Source: a virus
Direction: 5' to 3' (one strand)
Length of the DNA: 22,972 bases
Virus record (IMG/VR): IMGVR_UViG_3300039191_000476
Location: 1 to 22,972 of that record
This document shows, one piece after another, positions 12,618 to 20,863 of this stretch. How positions within the stretch are numbered: position 1 is the stretch's first letter; each line of letters opens with the position of its first letter. A model generated the notes under the pieces. That model was not told the origin of the DNA. It did not search any database and worked only from the letters and a program-made list of their open reading frames with translations. The translations under genes and the position numbers were made by a program.

Positions 12618-12651
12618 ACGAGCCCTCGCCGACCTATCGGCGAGGGCTCGT
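12618..12651 (+). terminator. 15-bp hairpin after HTH gene
   Basis: ACGAGCCCTCGCCGA and TCGGCGAGGGCTCGT pair perfectly around CCTA, and CCTA/TAGG can extend the base past a small bulge. It is followed by TGCG rather than a T-run. It is most likely the terminator of the HTH unit, possibly working in both directions. Confidence 0.65.
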
Positions 12652-12715
12652 TGCGTAGGCCGACTTTAAACGAGGTAGAAACCCGCCTACGTTAATTATA
12701 TACAATATCAGTTGA

Positions 12716-13052
12716 TACTCGGCGTCGGGCCCGATCCCCGAGGGCTACGACGTCCACCACGTTGACCATGACAGGTATAACAACGCGACCGATAACCTCG
12801 AAGCACTCAGCCGTGCCCAAAATATCCACCGAAGGGGCGAGGCTCACGCCCAGTCGAGACTCACCGAGGCACAGGAAGGGCGGACCCACTACACCCCCTG
12901 GTCGCCGTCGGGCGCTGACCGAGGCGGACTCCCAGCGTATCTCCTCTAACTACTGCGCTGGTACGAGTCAGACTGACCTTGCCGCCCAGTTCGGTGTCAG
13001 CCAAGCAACTATCTCAAACACGATTCGACGTGCCCGCGAAGAGCGCTCATAG
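12716..13052 (+). pseudogene. Decayed HNH homing endonuclease with HTH tail
   Basis: From 12716 to the TAA at 12947, one frame reads GPIPEGYDVHHVDHDRYNNA then TDNLEALSRAQNIHRRGEAH, the HNH core (HH, N-N, N and final H) of phage HNH_3-type endonucleases. An in-frame TGA at 12713 and no start codon cut off the N-terminus. The continuation, ALTEADSQRISSNYCAGTSQ then TDLAAQFGVSQATISNTIRR, is a helix-turn-helix like those at the C-terminus of such enzymes, but it lies in another frame, ending at 13052. So one gene has lost its start and suffered a frameshift. A 96-codon frame from ATG 12762 exists but has no ribosome site and reads the HNH part out of frame. Confidence 0.7.
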
Positions 13053-13076
13053 GCTTCGACGTCCCTCTCACCCGAG

Positions 13077-13101
13077 AAGGCGCCGATGACTTCGGCGCTT
13101 T
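13077..13101 (+). terminator. 10-bp hairpin before tape measure gene
   Basis: AAGGCGCCGA and TCGGCGCTTT pair (one G-U) around TGACT, 25 nt after the HNH/HTH remnant stop. No long T-run follows. It may end transcripts from the insertion, or tune tape-measure expression. Confidence 0.45.
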
Positions 13102-13131
13102 CGCTGTTCACGGAGGAGAGGAGCCCTTCCC

Positions 13132-15072
13132 TTGGCGATTAACATAGTTCGCGAGTTTCTCATTGAGCTTAAGGTCCAGACCGCGAGGTCTGCCCGGCGC
13201 GCGCTCACCGGACTCGATAGTCAACTCTCTCAGACCGAGGCCAGCGCCGGTAACCTGATCTCGACGCTGCGCGCGCTCAGCGTCGTGGGGCTCGGGCTCG
13301 GTACGGCGATGGGATTCATCGCCAAGGGAGCCGCCGACTTCGGCGAGAACATCCGACGCTCGTCGACTGGTCTCGGTATCTCCGAGGACGAATACCAGCG
13401 CCTGCATGGCACCTTCGGTCTACTCGACGCCGACGTAGGCGACTTGCAAGACGCGCTCGGCACGGTCACCGATCGCGTGACCGACGCGCTCGAGGGTAAC
13501 AAGACCTACCGTAAGGAGCTGAGCCGGCTCGGGCTCGACTTTCGCAAGCTCAAGGGCCAGAACCCGGCGCAGCTCTTCGAGAGCATCGCCGAGGCGGGGT
13601 CCAAGGTCGCGGACAAGAACCAGGTCGTCACGGCCGCCGTCCGCCTCTTCGGCGACGACCTCGGCCGTAAACTCCTGCCCGCGCTCGTGGGCGGAGGCGA
13701 GAACCTTAAGGAGCTCGGTAAGCGGCTCCAAGCGACCGGCCTGTTCATGTCCAAGTACGCCGTCGCCCAAACCAAGGCGGCGGCCGTCGAGTATCGGTTC
13801 CTCTGGTTCACGCTCAAGGGCTTGACTCGGATGTTCGGGGCCAAGCTTGCCCCGATCCTCCGGCACTACTCGAAGCTGATCCAGACGATCCTCGTGGGTA
13901 ACCGGGAGTGGATCGAGCAGGGCATGACCGAGGCCGTGGACACGATGTTCCGCGCCTTCCAGCACCTCGTCGCCGTCCTGAAACACGTCGACCGAGGGAT
14001 CAAGGCCATGGGGGGCTACGTGGCGCTGTTAGCGAGGCTCAAGCTCGCGGTCATCGCGCTCTCGACGGTCATGGTCGGCGCGCCGATCTTCCGCCTGTTC
14101 GCGTCCTTCGGGCCGATGCTCGCGGCGGCTAGTCCCCATGTCTCGTTCTTCATCTACAAGCTCATGACCGCGCAGAGTATTATGTCTGTGCTGGCAGGCG
14201 CCGGTATCATCCTCGCGGCGAAGATCGCCGCGATCGCTCTGGCCGTGATCCTCGTCGCGCTGGCCCTCGAGGACCTCTGGGCGTACATGAACGGCGGGCT
14301 CTCCGTCATCGGTGACATGATCGTCGCCGGAGGCAACTTCGGTACGGCGATGAGCATCGCGGCTAGCATCGCGGTGGCCGGGTTCAACCTCATCCTCGCG
14401 ATAGTCGAGGGTGTCCTGACTTGGTTGGGATGGCTCACGGATAACACCGACGACTTCGGCGCTACGCTCCTATGGCTGGCGAAGGTCATCGGGGTGACCC
14501 TGGTCGCGGCTATCGGGCTCACGGCTATCGCCGTGGGCCTGCTCATCGCCCCGTTCGCCCTCGCGATCGTAATCACGACTGGACTGATCGCCGTTGTTTG
14601 GGAACTTCTTGGGATCATCTACGACGTGGGCGCGGCCATCTTCGATGTACTCGTAGATAGCTTTAAGGAGGTCGGTCGGGTGATCATGGCCAGCCCACTC
14701 GGGACGTTCCTCAAGCTCGTCTACGATGGGTGGGTGGCAATCTTCGAGGTGATCGGGATGGCCATCGGCGCGATCAAAGAGTTCGTGACCGTCGCTGTCC
14801 CGAAGCCCGGCGGCTTCGGCTCGCCGGGCGGTGCAACGTACGGGTCTAGTAGGATCGCGGAGCAGGGTCTCGCCGAGGTCGCTCGCCGAGAGGCCGAGAA
14901 GGAGAGGGCCAAGGCCGCCGCCTCCGGCACGAACCAGTCGTCGGTAGTTACGACGAACGTCTCAATCGACGCGCGCGGAGCAGACGCTCCGGCCGTCGAG
15001 CGCCTCCCGGGGCAGATCGAAGAACTGGACAAGCGCCGGGCCAAGGCCGGGTTTAGCGGAGGTGAGCGATGA
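13132..15072 (+). CDS. Tape measure protein
   Basis: A 646-residue protein, the longest in the window. The TTG start at 13132 follows AGGAG with 8-nt spacing. Residues 1-50 are helical, and about 65-200 contain the pattern of phage tape measures (GISEDEYQRL, LGLDFRKLKG, LFESIAEAGSKVADKNQ and AAVRLFGDDLGRKLLPAL). Strongly hydrophobic segments follow at about 296-325, 350-380, 405-435, 450-500, suited to insertion into the host membrane. A Gly-rich hinge (560-570) precedes the C-terminus, where SSVVTTNVSIDARG is common in this family. It sets tail length; at the usual 0.15 nm per residue the tail would be about 95-100 nm. Its stop overlaps the next start. Confidence 0.9.
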   Translation: MAINIVREFLIELKVQTARSARRALTGLDSQLSQTEASAGNLISTLRALSVVGLGLGTAMGFIAKGAADFGENIRRSSTGLGISEDEYQRLHGTFGLLDADVGDLQDALGTVTDRVTDALEGNKTYRKELSRLGLDFRKLKGQNPAQLFESIAEAGSKVADKNQVVTAAVRLFGDDLGRKLLPALVGGGENLKELGKRLQATGLFMSKYAVAQTKAAAVEYRFLWFTLKGLTRMFGAKLAPILRHYSKLIQTILVGNREWIEQGMTEAVDTMFRAFQHLVAVLKHVDRGIKAMGGYVALLARLKLAVIALSTVMVGAPIFRLFASFGPMLAAASPHVSFFIYKLMTAQSIMSVLAGAGIILAAKIAAIALAVILVALALEDLWAYMNGGLSVIGDMIVAGGNFGTAMSIAASIAVAGFNLILAIVEGVLTWLGWLTDNTDDFGATLLWLAKVIGVTLVAAIGLTAIAVGLLIAPFALAIVITTGLIAVVWELLGIIYDVGAAIFDVLVDSFKEVGRVIMASPLGTFLKLVYDGWVAIFEVIGMAIGAIKEFVTVAVPKPGGFGSPGGATYGSSRIAEQGLAEVARREAEKERAKAAASGTNQSSVVTTNVSIDARGADAPAVERLPGQIEELDKRRAKAGFSGGER

Positions 15073-15638
15073 GCGGAGCGCTGTACTCGGAGTCACTGGA
15101 CGACTTTATCTACTTCGACGGGGTGCTCGAGGAGCAATGGGACGAGCCAGTCAACGTGACCACGCACCCGGTCGACAACCGCTCACCCGTCTCGGATCAC
15201 ATACAAGCTCTCCAGCGCAAGTTATTCCTGCGTGCCGTGATCACGGGCTCGCCTTCACTCACGGCCACGATCTTCTACCCACCCGTCGGGAAGGCTCGGT
15301 ACCTTGGCATCCGTGACCTGCTACGGGAGCATCGGTCGACCCCCTTCCGGTACATCTCGCCGCGCACCGGCGTGATCGAGAGGCTCGTACTCAAGGGGCT
15401 TCGGTACTCGATCGACCCCCGGGAGCGGGTCATCTTCTCGCTGGATTTCGTCCAGATCGCATTCGCCCAGACGCAGACGGGCAAGCTTCCGCCGCGCCCG
15501 AAGAAGAAGCGGGACGAGATCCCCGTCCCATCGGGCGCGGCGGGACTCACGAAGGTCCCCACGGGTGCTCCCCTCTTCGAATCCCGTACGCGCGCGCTCA
15601 GGGACCTATTCGCGTCCGCCCTACCGTCCAGAGGATGA
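15069..15638 (+). CDS. Dit-like baseplate/tail-tip protein
   Basis: A 189-residue protein whose ATG overlaps the tape-measure stop (ATGA), with GGAGGTGA just upstream. The N-terminal motif VNVTTHPVDNRSPVSDHI (28-45), followed by LFLRAVITG, is the hallmark of the Dit-like N-terminal domain found in many myophages (general form VT.HPVE.G..ISDH...P..L.L.G.I). The remainder is beta-rich, with a basic Lys/Arg stretch (RPKKKRDE) and a helix at the end. Such proteins connect the tube's first ring to the hub. The position straight after the tape measure agrees. Confidence 0.75.
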   Translation: MSGALYSESLDDFIYFDGVLEEQWDEPVNVTTHPVDNRSPVSDHIQALQRKLFLRAVITGSPSLTATIFYPPVGKARYLGIRDLLREHRSTPFRYISPRTGVIERLVLKGLRYSIDPRERVIFSLDFVQIAFAQTQTGKLPPRPKKKRDEIPVPSGAAGLTKVPTGAPLFESRTRALRDLFASALPSRG

Positions 15639-15642
15639 AACC

Positions 15643-15945
15643 ATGCCTGCTCTACTCGCCGTTGGCTCCTCGTCGCCGATTCAGATCTATGAGTTCGAGG
15701 ACGCTGGACGGGCGTACGCGATCCGGTACTCGTGGGTCGAGCGCCTCGGCGCCTACTACCTGGACATCCTCGACGGGGACACGGGGGACGAGCTGTTCGT
15801 CGGGCGACGACTCTCCCCTGGAGGGCTGATCGCTCGACTACCGAGCGGCGGTACGCTGTCCGGGCTCGGTGTCCTCGACCCCTACGCCTACGAGGCGCTC
15901 GGGGTGACCCTGTACGTGGCACTCACGTTCGCGGAGGATGCATGA
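15643..15945 (+). CDS. Baseplate plug protein (Pam3 gp18-like)
   Basis: A 100-residue protein; GAGGA lies 7 nt before the ATG at 15643, so the longer in-frame extension is not used. The core YAIRYSWVERLGAYYLDILD followed by GDTGDELFVGRRLSPGG matches the family of the cyanophage Pam3 baseplate plug (general form Y...l.Wn.r...W.L.l.d..g..l..g..l..g), and the length is close to that family's. These plug the inside of the hub near the tube. Its stop overlaps the hub start (ATGA). Confidence 0.7.
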   Translation: MPALLAVGSSSPIQIYEFEDAGRAYAIRYSWVERLGAYYLDILDGDTGDELFVGRRLSPGGLIARLPSGGTLSGLGVLDPYAYEALGVTLYVALTFAEDA

Positions 15946-16931
15946 CACAGGTACCGTTCTTCCGTAACGTCGTCATCCAGTTCGACGATCAGATCTACCG
16001 ATCGGGCTACCGCCTCTCGTTCACGGTTACGAAGAAGCTTAGCGGGAAGAACCGGAACTCCGCTCGCATTCAGATCTATAACCCCGATGTCAAGGGCGTC
16101 CGCGAGGCTATCGGGCGTAAAGGCCGGCGGTTCATCCAGATCCGCGCGGGCTACGGGGTCACCGAGCCTCCTATCATCTTCGCCGGCTACGCTGTCCCCG
16201 ACGGCTCGATCCTGAACCGTAACGGCCCCGATAACATCCTCGTCGTCGAGGCCAAGGGGTTCGGGAGCGGTCCGTCGGCCAAGGCGAGGCCCAAGGCGAT
16301 TACGATCGAGGAGGCGCTGACCGCCGAGAACCTGCTCGCGGCGGGCGAGGCGGCGTTCGGCGTCGCGTTCACGTTCGTCGAGCCGGCGCTCTCGGTCGCG
16401 AACGTGGGTACACGGACGCTCACAGGTAAGGGCTGGGCGTTCACGGGCTCCTTCGAGGACTTCGTCGTCGCCGCCGGTAAGAAGCTCGGGGCCGACTTCC
16501 AGGTCCAGAAGGGTCGAGCGACCTTCGTGCCCAAGCGCAAGACGCAGGGCTCGACCGGGCAGATCTTCTCGGCAGACAACGGTCGGATCATCGACTCCCC
16601 GTCCCCTCGACCCAAGGGCAAGACGCGGTTCAAGGTCCTCCTCTCCCCCGACCTCGAGGCTGGCTACCGGTTTCTGGTCGAGGACGACGTCTTCGGCGGC
16701 GTCTACCGCGCCGAGTCGGTCGTCCACTCCGGTGACGTGGGCTTCTCGAACGAGTATTACACCTCGATCGAGGCCAGGATCGCCCCGAAGGTCGCGAAGG
16801 ACGGGCAGGCGACCCTATTCGACCCGATGGCACCGTTCGAGGCGCTGGGCCGAGGCATCGGTCGCGCGGCGAACTTCGCCAACGAGTATCTTAACAACCC
16901 CGCCGCTGGGATCTTCGATCTCATCGACTAG
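15942..16931 (+). CDS. Baseplate hub protein (gp27/gpD-like)
   Basis: A 329-residue protein whose ATG at 15942 overlaps the plug stop (ATGA); the frame extends further upstream but only through the plug gene. It starts with strands FFRNVVIQFDDQIYRSGYRL, then TVTKKLSGKNRNSARIQIYN (a tail-hub barrel entry, common form 'v.k.....pN.a.i.iyNl'), RRFIQIRAGYG, and IIFAGYAV. The middle holds GWAFTGSFEDFVVAAGKKLG, a typical helix in hub proteins that precedes the second barrel. Hub trimers sit between tube and spike. The C-terminal tail is helical. Order Dit-plug-hub-spike is as in Pam3-like phages. Confidence 0.75.
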   Translation: MTQVPFFRNVVIQFDDQIYRSGYRLSFTVTKKLSGKNRNSARIQIYNPDVKGVREAIGRKGRRFIQIRAGYGVTEPPIIFAGYAVPDGSILNRNGPDNILVVEAKGFGSGPSAKARPKAITIEEALTAENLLAAGEAAFGVAFTFVEPALSVANVGTRTLTGKGWAFTGSFEDFVVAAGKKLGADFQVQKGRATFVPKRKTQGSTGQIFSADNGRIIDSPSPRPKGKTRFKVLLSPDLEAGYRFLVEDDVFGGVYRAESVVHSGDVGFSNEYYTSIEARIAPKVAKDGQATLFDPMAPFEALGRGIGRAANFANEYLNNPAAGIFDLID

Positions 16932-16942
16932 AGGAGGCACGG

Positions 16943-17662
16943 ATGCCTGACCATATCGACTGGGAGGACGTGATCGAGGAGGCTATCAGCGACGCGCTGG
17001 GCGGCGTCCATACGATCGTCCCGGCCACGTTGACAGCCTACGACCACGCGACGCAGACAGGGTCGATTTCGTTCGATCTACGCACGCTCTGGGTCGACGC
17101 CGAGACCGACGCGGAGGAGTGGATCAAGGTCACCGGCGTTTCGGGTGTGCCCGTCGTCATGCACCCGTCCTTCCTCGCCGACCTCGAACCCGGTACGCGA
17201 GGGCTCGCGTTGATCTGCGAGCGGGACATCGACCGTTGGAAGGCGAGCGGAGGATCCGATGTCACCCCCGCCGACCCGGCGAAGTTCAACCGTAACGACG
17301 CGATCTTCCTCCCCGGAATCTACCCGGGGACCCCGAACCCGGACGCTCGAGACGGAGCGACGGTCCTCCCGAGCTCGGACATCCGCCTCGGTTCACCGGA
17401 CGCGACGGCGCCCGTCGCGCGCGAGCCCGAGGTCGCCTCCGCGCTCCTCGAATCAAACCGACGCATCGCGGCGCTCGAGGCACAACTCGATGCGATCACG
17501 CTGGCTCAGGCACCTGTCCTACAGCCTCTATTGATCTTGGCTTTCCCGGCGCTCGGAGCGACGACCCCTGTCCCGACCATACTCGCCCTCGTAGGTGACA
17601 CCGCCGCCGCCGTTGAGCCCCCCGTAACCGGTCTAGGCTCAACCACGACCAAGGTAGAATGA
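16943..17662 (+). CDS. Central spike (Gp138/gp5 N-terminal-like)
   Basis: A 239-residue protein with AGGAGG 5 nt before the ATG. Residues about 22-125 fit the OB-fold Gp138 N-terminal domain: VPATLTAYDHATQTGSISF (26-44), VSGVPVVMHPSF (66-77), PGTRGLALICERDIDRWKAS (83-102, the GD.gl....eRsid pattern) and NDAIFLPGIYPG (118-129). Residues about 164-190 are a short coiled coil (ALLESNRRIAALEAQLDAIT), ending in a hydrophobic, Pro/Thr-rich tail. Spikes of this group pierce the outer membrane. There is no visible lysozyme domain or HxH iron-binding tip. Confidence 0.75.
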   Translation: MPDHIDWEDVIEEAISDALGGVHTIVPATLTAYDHATQTGSISFDLRTLWVDAETDAEEWIKVTGVSGVPVVMHPSFLADLEPGTRGLALICERDIDRWKASGGSDVTPADPAKFNRNDAIFLPGIYPGTPNPDARDGATVLPSSDIRLGSPDATAPVAREPEVASALLESNRRIAALEAQLDAITLAQAPVLQPLLILAFPALGATTPVPTILALVGDTAAAVEPPVTGLGSTTTKVE

Positions 17663-17663
17663 C

Positions 17664-18056
17664 ATGGCTGACTTCGCACTCGACGACGACCTGGACCTCC
17701 TGATCCCGATGCGCCTCATCGACGGGGCCGAGCTCGTGATCCAGCGCGTTCGCATCCGACTCTCGACGTTCCTCGGGGAGTGGCTCCTCGACGAGAGGGA
17801 GGGCATCCCCTACCACGACTGGATCGAGACCACCCCCGCCCCGATCGCCCAAATCGAGGCGGTCTTACTCGACGCGATCGGCACGACGCCCGGCGTCCTC
17901 CGGGTCGACGGCTTCGCGGTCGTCCTCGATTCGACCTCGGCCACGTTCTCGGCCACCGGGACCATTGTCCTCGATTCGGAGGACCCCGACACCTCGATAG
18001 AGGTGTCTGTGAGTCCGATACGAGGAGCCATCCGAGTTCGCTCCGTAACCAACTGA
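17664..18056 (+). CDS. Baseplate wedge, gp25/Mu gp46-like
   Basis: A 130-residue protein starting 1 nt after the spike stop codon. The strands DLLIPMRLIDGAELVIQRVR and the signature STFLGEWLLDEREGIPY (34-50) are characteristic of gp25-like/GPW wedge proteins (general form 'l.t..gEw.fdp..GiPw'), followed by helices (IAQIEAVLLDAIGTTPGVLR) and the closing beta strands. gp25-like subunits start sheath assembly at the baseplate. Order gp25-like, J-like, I-like is the P2/Mu order. Confidence 0.85.
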   Translation: MADFALDDDLDLLIPMRLIDGAELVIQRVRIRLSTFLGEWLLDEREGIPYHDWIETTPAPIAQIEAVLLDAIGTTPGVLRVDGFAVVLDSTSATFSATGTIVLDSEDPDTSIEVSVSPIRGAIRVRSVTN

Positions 18057-18073
18057 ATACACGAGGCACGAAC

Positions 18074-19264
18074 ATGGCCTACACGCTCACAGACGCAGGA
18101 CTCAATGTCTCGTCCGCCTCCGAGATCCGCGAAGAGATCCGAGCCGCCCTCGAGGCCGAGCTCGGACGCACGATCGACGTCGAGGCGGACCTTGTTACGG
18201 GGTCGCTCATCGCCGTCTTCGCTGGCCGGCTCGCCGAGCTCGGTGGGACACTCCGCCAGGTTTACGCCGAGCGCGACCTGAACAACGCTCAGGGCGCCCA
18301 GCTCGACGGCCTCGGCTCGCTCCTTCGCCTCGAGCGCAAGGGGTTGGCCTCGGCGACCTTCGACGCGACGCCTACCGGCACGCCCGGGACGTTGATCCCC
18401 TCGGGCTCGCTACTTCGCATCAACGACGGCACGAGCCGGACGTTCTTCGTCGTCGACGAGGCGATCATCGGGACCGACGATCTCTCGCTCGAGGCGAGCA
18501 TCCCGGGCGCTACCTCGCTCTCGACCGCCTCGACCTTCGAGGTCTCCTCGACGGTCTCGGGTTGGACCGGGATCGGCTCGCCGAGCTCGATCTTCGCCGG
18601 CCGTACCGAGGAGGACGACGCGGCCTTCCGGCGACGCATCCAGCGTAACCGAATCCCCGGCACGACCGCGAACCTGTCCGCCATGCAACGAGCCGTCTCG
18701 ATCGTACCGGGTGTCGACTACGTCGCGATCCTGAACAACCCCTCCGGCCTCGCCGCGACGATCGACGCCGTCTCGATCGAGGCGCACTCCTACGCCGTCG
18801 TGGTCTTCCCGACGCTCGACGCAGTTAGTGAGCAGACGCTCGCGGACGTGATCTACGCGGTCGGACCAGCCGGCATCGAGCCGAGCGGGGACCAGACCGC
18901 CTCGGTCACGGGGGTCGACGGTCTGAGCCGCGACTACTCCTGGTACTACGCCACTGAGTCGCTCATCGACGTGACCATCGACGTCGGGCTCCTGCCCTCG
19001 GCTGAGAGCGGCATCGAGGCGGCCATCGAAGAGGCCATCGAGCTCTACTTCGATACGATCGCCCCCGGCGACGACCTCTACCACCTGCGCATCTTCGGGG
19101 CCGTCGACGACGTCCCGGGCACCGCCGTCGTGAGCTCTCTCACCGTCGAGCGGGTCGACGCGGGCGGCTCCGTCCTCGAGACGCTCTCCTCGCCGGGGCG
19201 CGACGCGGGGGCAGCCGAGGTCTTCGTCCTTAATTCTGTCACCGTGACCACGAGCATCGTATGA
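18074..19264 (+). CDS. Baseplate J-like wedge protein (Mu gp47-like)
   Basis: A 396-residue protein. The start is placed at ATG 18074, just after the gp25-like gene and preceded by GAGG; the frame is open further back but only through that gene. It has the baseplate-J pattern: an N-terminal helix for assembly (SASEIREEIRAALEAELGRT, 14-33), GAQLDGLGSLLRLER (74-88), PSGSLLRINDG, the conserved RTEEDDAAFRRRIQRN (177-192), then VDYVAILNN and repeated alpha/beta lobes. J-like proteins form the wedge dimers of the baseplate. The stop overlaps the next start (ATGA). Confidence 0.85.
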   Translation: MAYTLTDAGLNVSSASEIREEIRAALEAELGRTIDVEADLVTGSLIAVFAGRLAELGGTLRQVYAERDLNNAQGAQLDGLGSLLRLERKGLASATFDATPTGTPGTLIPSGSLLRINDGTSRTFFVVDEAIIGTDDLSLEASIPGATSLSTASTFEVSSTVSGWTGIGSPSSIFAGRTEEDDAAFRRRIQRNRIPGTTANLSAMQRAVSIVPGVDYVAILNNPSGLAATIDAVSIEAHSYAVVVFPTLDAVSEQTLADVIYAVGPAGIEPSGDQTASVTGVDGLSRDYSWYYATESLIDVTIDVGLLPSAESGIEAAIEEAIELYFDTIAPGDDLYHLRIFGAVDDVPGTAVVSSLTVERVDAGGSVLETLSSPGRDAGAAEVFVLNSVTVTTSIV

Positions 19265-19881
19265 GCCGGACACGCAGTCACATCCCCGACCACGAGGACG
19301 AGGCGCTCGAGGAGGGCATCTCACGCCTCTGGACGAGCCCTACCCTTCGCGCGCTCCTCGCGGCGCTCTCCGGCCCGATTCAGGCCCTTGAGTCGCTCAT
19401 GCTCGGCACCTCTCTCGCGGGGTCGCTCGACTCGGCCACGGGACGCGACCTCGACCTGCTCGGTGGGCTTATCGGCGAGTTCCGCCGAGGGCTCCCCGAC
19501 TCGGAGTACCGACGCATCCTCCGAGGCGCTGTCTGGGCTGCTCGCTCGAGCACGACCCGCGACGAGATCATCGACCTGTTCCGGTTGCTCCTGGGCGACG
19601 AAGGATCGGTTGAGTACTACGACCGCTACCCCGCGAACATCGAGCTCGTCTACCTACGAGCGGACGAGCTCACCGACCGGTTCAAGAACCGCGTCGCTCG
19701 CCTGATCGAGGACGCGCTCCCGCTGGGCGTCGGCGCTCGGTTCGCCTCCGTCGACCTCGGCGGCGGGTTCGTCTTCGGCGGGCTGGACGGCGACGAAGGC
19801 GACGAGGTCGGCGCTCAGTTTGGCGGGCTCGACGCCGAAGCGGGCGACCCCGAGGGGTCGACCTTCGGTGGACTCTGGTAA
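19261..19881 (+). CDS. Baseplate/tail protein I-like (Mu gp48, DUF2612 type)
   Basis: A 206-residue protein coupled to the J-like gene (ATGA). The helical N-terminal half has the DUF2612 features LDSATGRDLDLLGGLIGEFR (56-75), PDSEYRRILRGAVW (79-92) and DEIIDLFRLLLG (100-111). The wedge proteins of this class link the baseplate to tail fibres. The last 40 residues contain three FGGL units separated by acidic linkers (FGGLDGDEGDEVGAQFGGLD, then GSTFGGLW), probably a glycine-rich fibre-docking tail. It is followed 24 nt later by the first fibre-type gene, in agreement with a linker role. Confidence 0.8.
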   Translation: MSRTRSHIPDHEDEALEEGISRLWTSPTLRALLAALSGPIQALESLMLGTSLAGSLDSATGRDLDLLGGLIGEFRRGLPDSEYRRILRGAVWAARSSTTRDEIIDLFRLLLGDEGSVEYYDRYPANIELVYLRADELTDRFKNRVARLIEDALPLGVGARFASVDLGGGFVFGGLDGDEGDEVGAQFGGLDAEAGDPEGSTFGGLW

Positions 19882-19905
19882 CTCTTACACCTCGAGGCAC
19901 ATATC

Positions 19906-20853
19906 ATGGCGACTAAACCCAGTTCCCCATTCGAGTGGATCACCGACGCGCTCGCGAGGGCAGACGCGACCCGCTGGCAGGCGCTGCCGGCCAGTTGGGT
20001 CACAGACGGCCCGGACGCCGACGACCGATTCTTGCACGAGTACGCTAACTTCGCGTTCGGTACGATCTCCGACTGGACCGTATACCTCGACGACCTCTCG
20101 ATCGAGCAGGTTGGGTTCGGGGCGAACGGCGAGGCTACGCTGGTCGTAGACGACGGCTCCTTGGTCCAACTCGACCTTAGCCATACGACCACGGGCGTGG
20201 CAGCGATCAGCCTGGACTCTCTAAGCGCTCGAGCTCTGATCGCAATCGGAGACCAGGCGGGCTCACCGGGCACATCTCTGGTCGTGTGGGAAGCCGACGA
20301 AGTCTCCGTCGACTTCGCTCGGGTGTCCTTGACACACGTGGACGTGGGCTCCGAAGCAGCGTTCCAGGCCGACGTGCTCGAACCGGCGATACGGTACGCC
20401 GACGCCGACGCCGACACGCAAGCCAGCGCCTCCCCCGGGACCTCTCTCTATCGCGAGAACGTGATCAAGCTTGAGACGATCGTCACGATATCCACCGGCG
20501 CTGAGTCGGTGTCCTATGACTCGTCTACGGCCGGCGGGGCGACGTCCTACGGTTACAACGTCAAGCTCGGGGACACGGCCCCGGTCCTCTCGGGGAATAG
20601 GATCAGGGTCAGGATAGAGGATAATACGGCTTTCGAGGGTCGCGTCCACGCGACCCTGACCCCGTCGGCGGGGACGCCTTGCGGCATATGCAAAATGACC
20701 GCTTTCTATGACATCGTGAACGAGTGGATCGAGTTGATCCCGACGACGACGTCGACCGCCGACCTGACCACGGACCTCTCCCTGGTCACCGGAGGGGCGA
20801 TCGATGTGTCGATCCCCGCCGGTACATACACGATCAGTCTACTCGTCTTCTAA
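19906..20853 (+). CDS. Probable tail fibre or receptor-binding protein
   Basis: A 315-residue protein directly after the I-like gene, where fibres are normally encoded. The N-terminus (SSPFEWITDALARADATRWQ, 5-24) is helical and may attach to the baseplate. The rest is Thr/Ser/Val/Gly-rich beta sequence (ARVSLTHVDVGSEAAFQADV, SYDSSTAGGATSYGYNVKLG) ending with IDVSIPAGTYTISLLVF, a strand set typical of fibre tips. I recognise no family, no collagen repeats and no enzyme motif. The role is from position and composition. Confidence 0.65.
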   Translation: MATKPSSPFEWITDALARADATRWQALPASWVTDGPDADDRFLHEYANFAFGTISDWTVYLDDLSIEQVGFGANGEATLVVDDGSLVQLDLSHTTTGVAAISLDSLSARALIAIGDQAGSPGTSLVVWEADEVSVDFARVSLTHVDVGSEAAFQADVLEPAIRYADADADTQASASPGTSLYRENVIKLETIVTISTGAESVSYDSSTAGGATSYGYNVKLGDTAPVLSGNRIRVRIEDNTAFEGRVHATLTPSAGTPCGICKMTAFYDIVNEWIELIPTTTSTADLTTDLSLVTGGAIDVSIPAGTYTISLLVF

Positions 20854-20863
20854 GGAGCCTCTC

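Noticed and set aside
12762-13052. 96-codon protein from ATG 12762 as an intact gene
   Set aside because: No ribosome site; its first half is an out-of-frame reading of the HNH core. Only the HTH part is meaningful, so the region is called a pseudogene.
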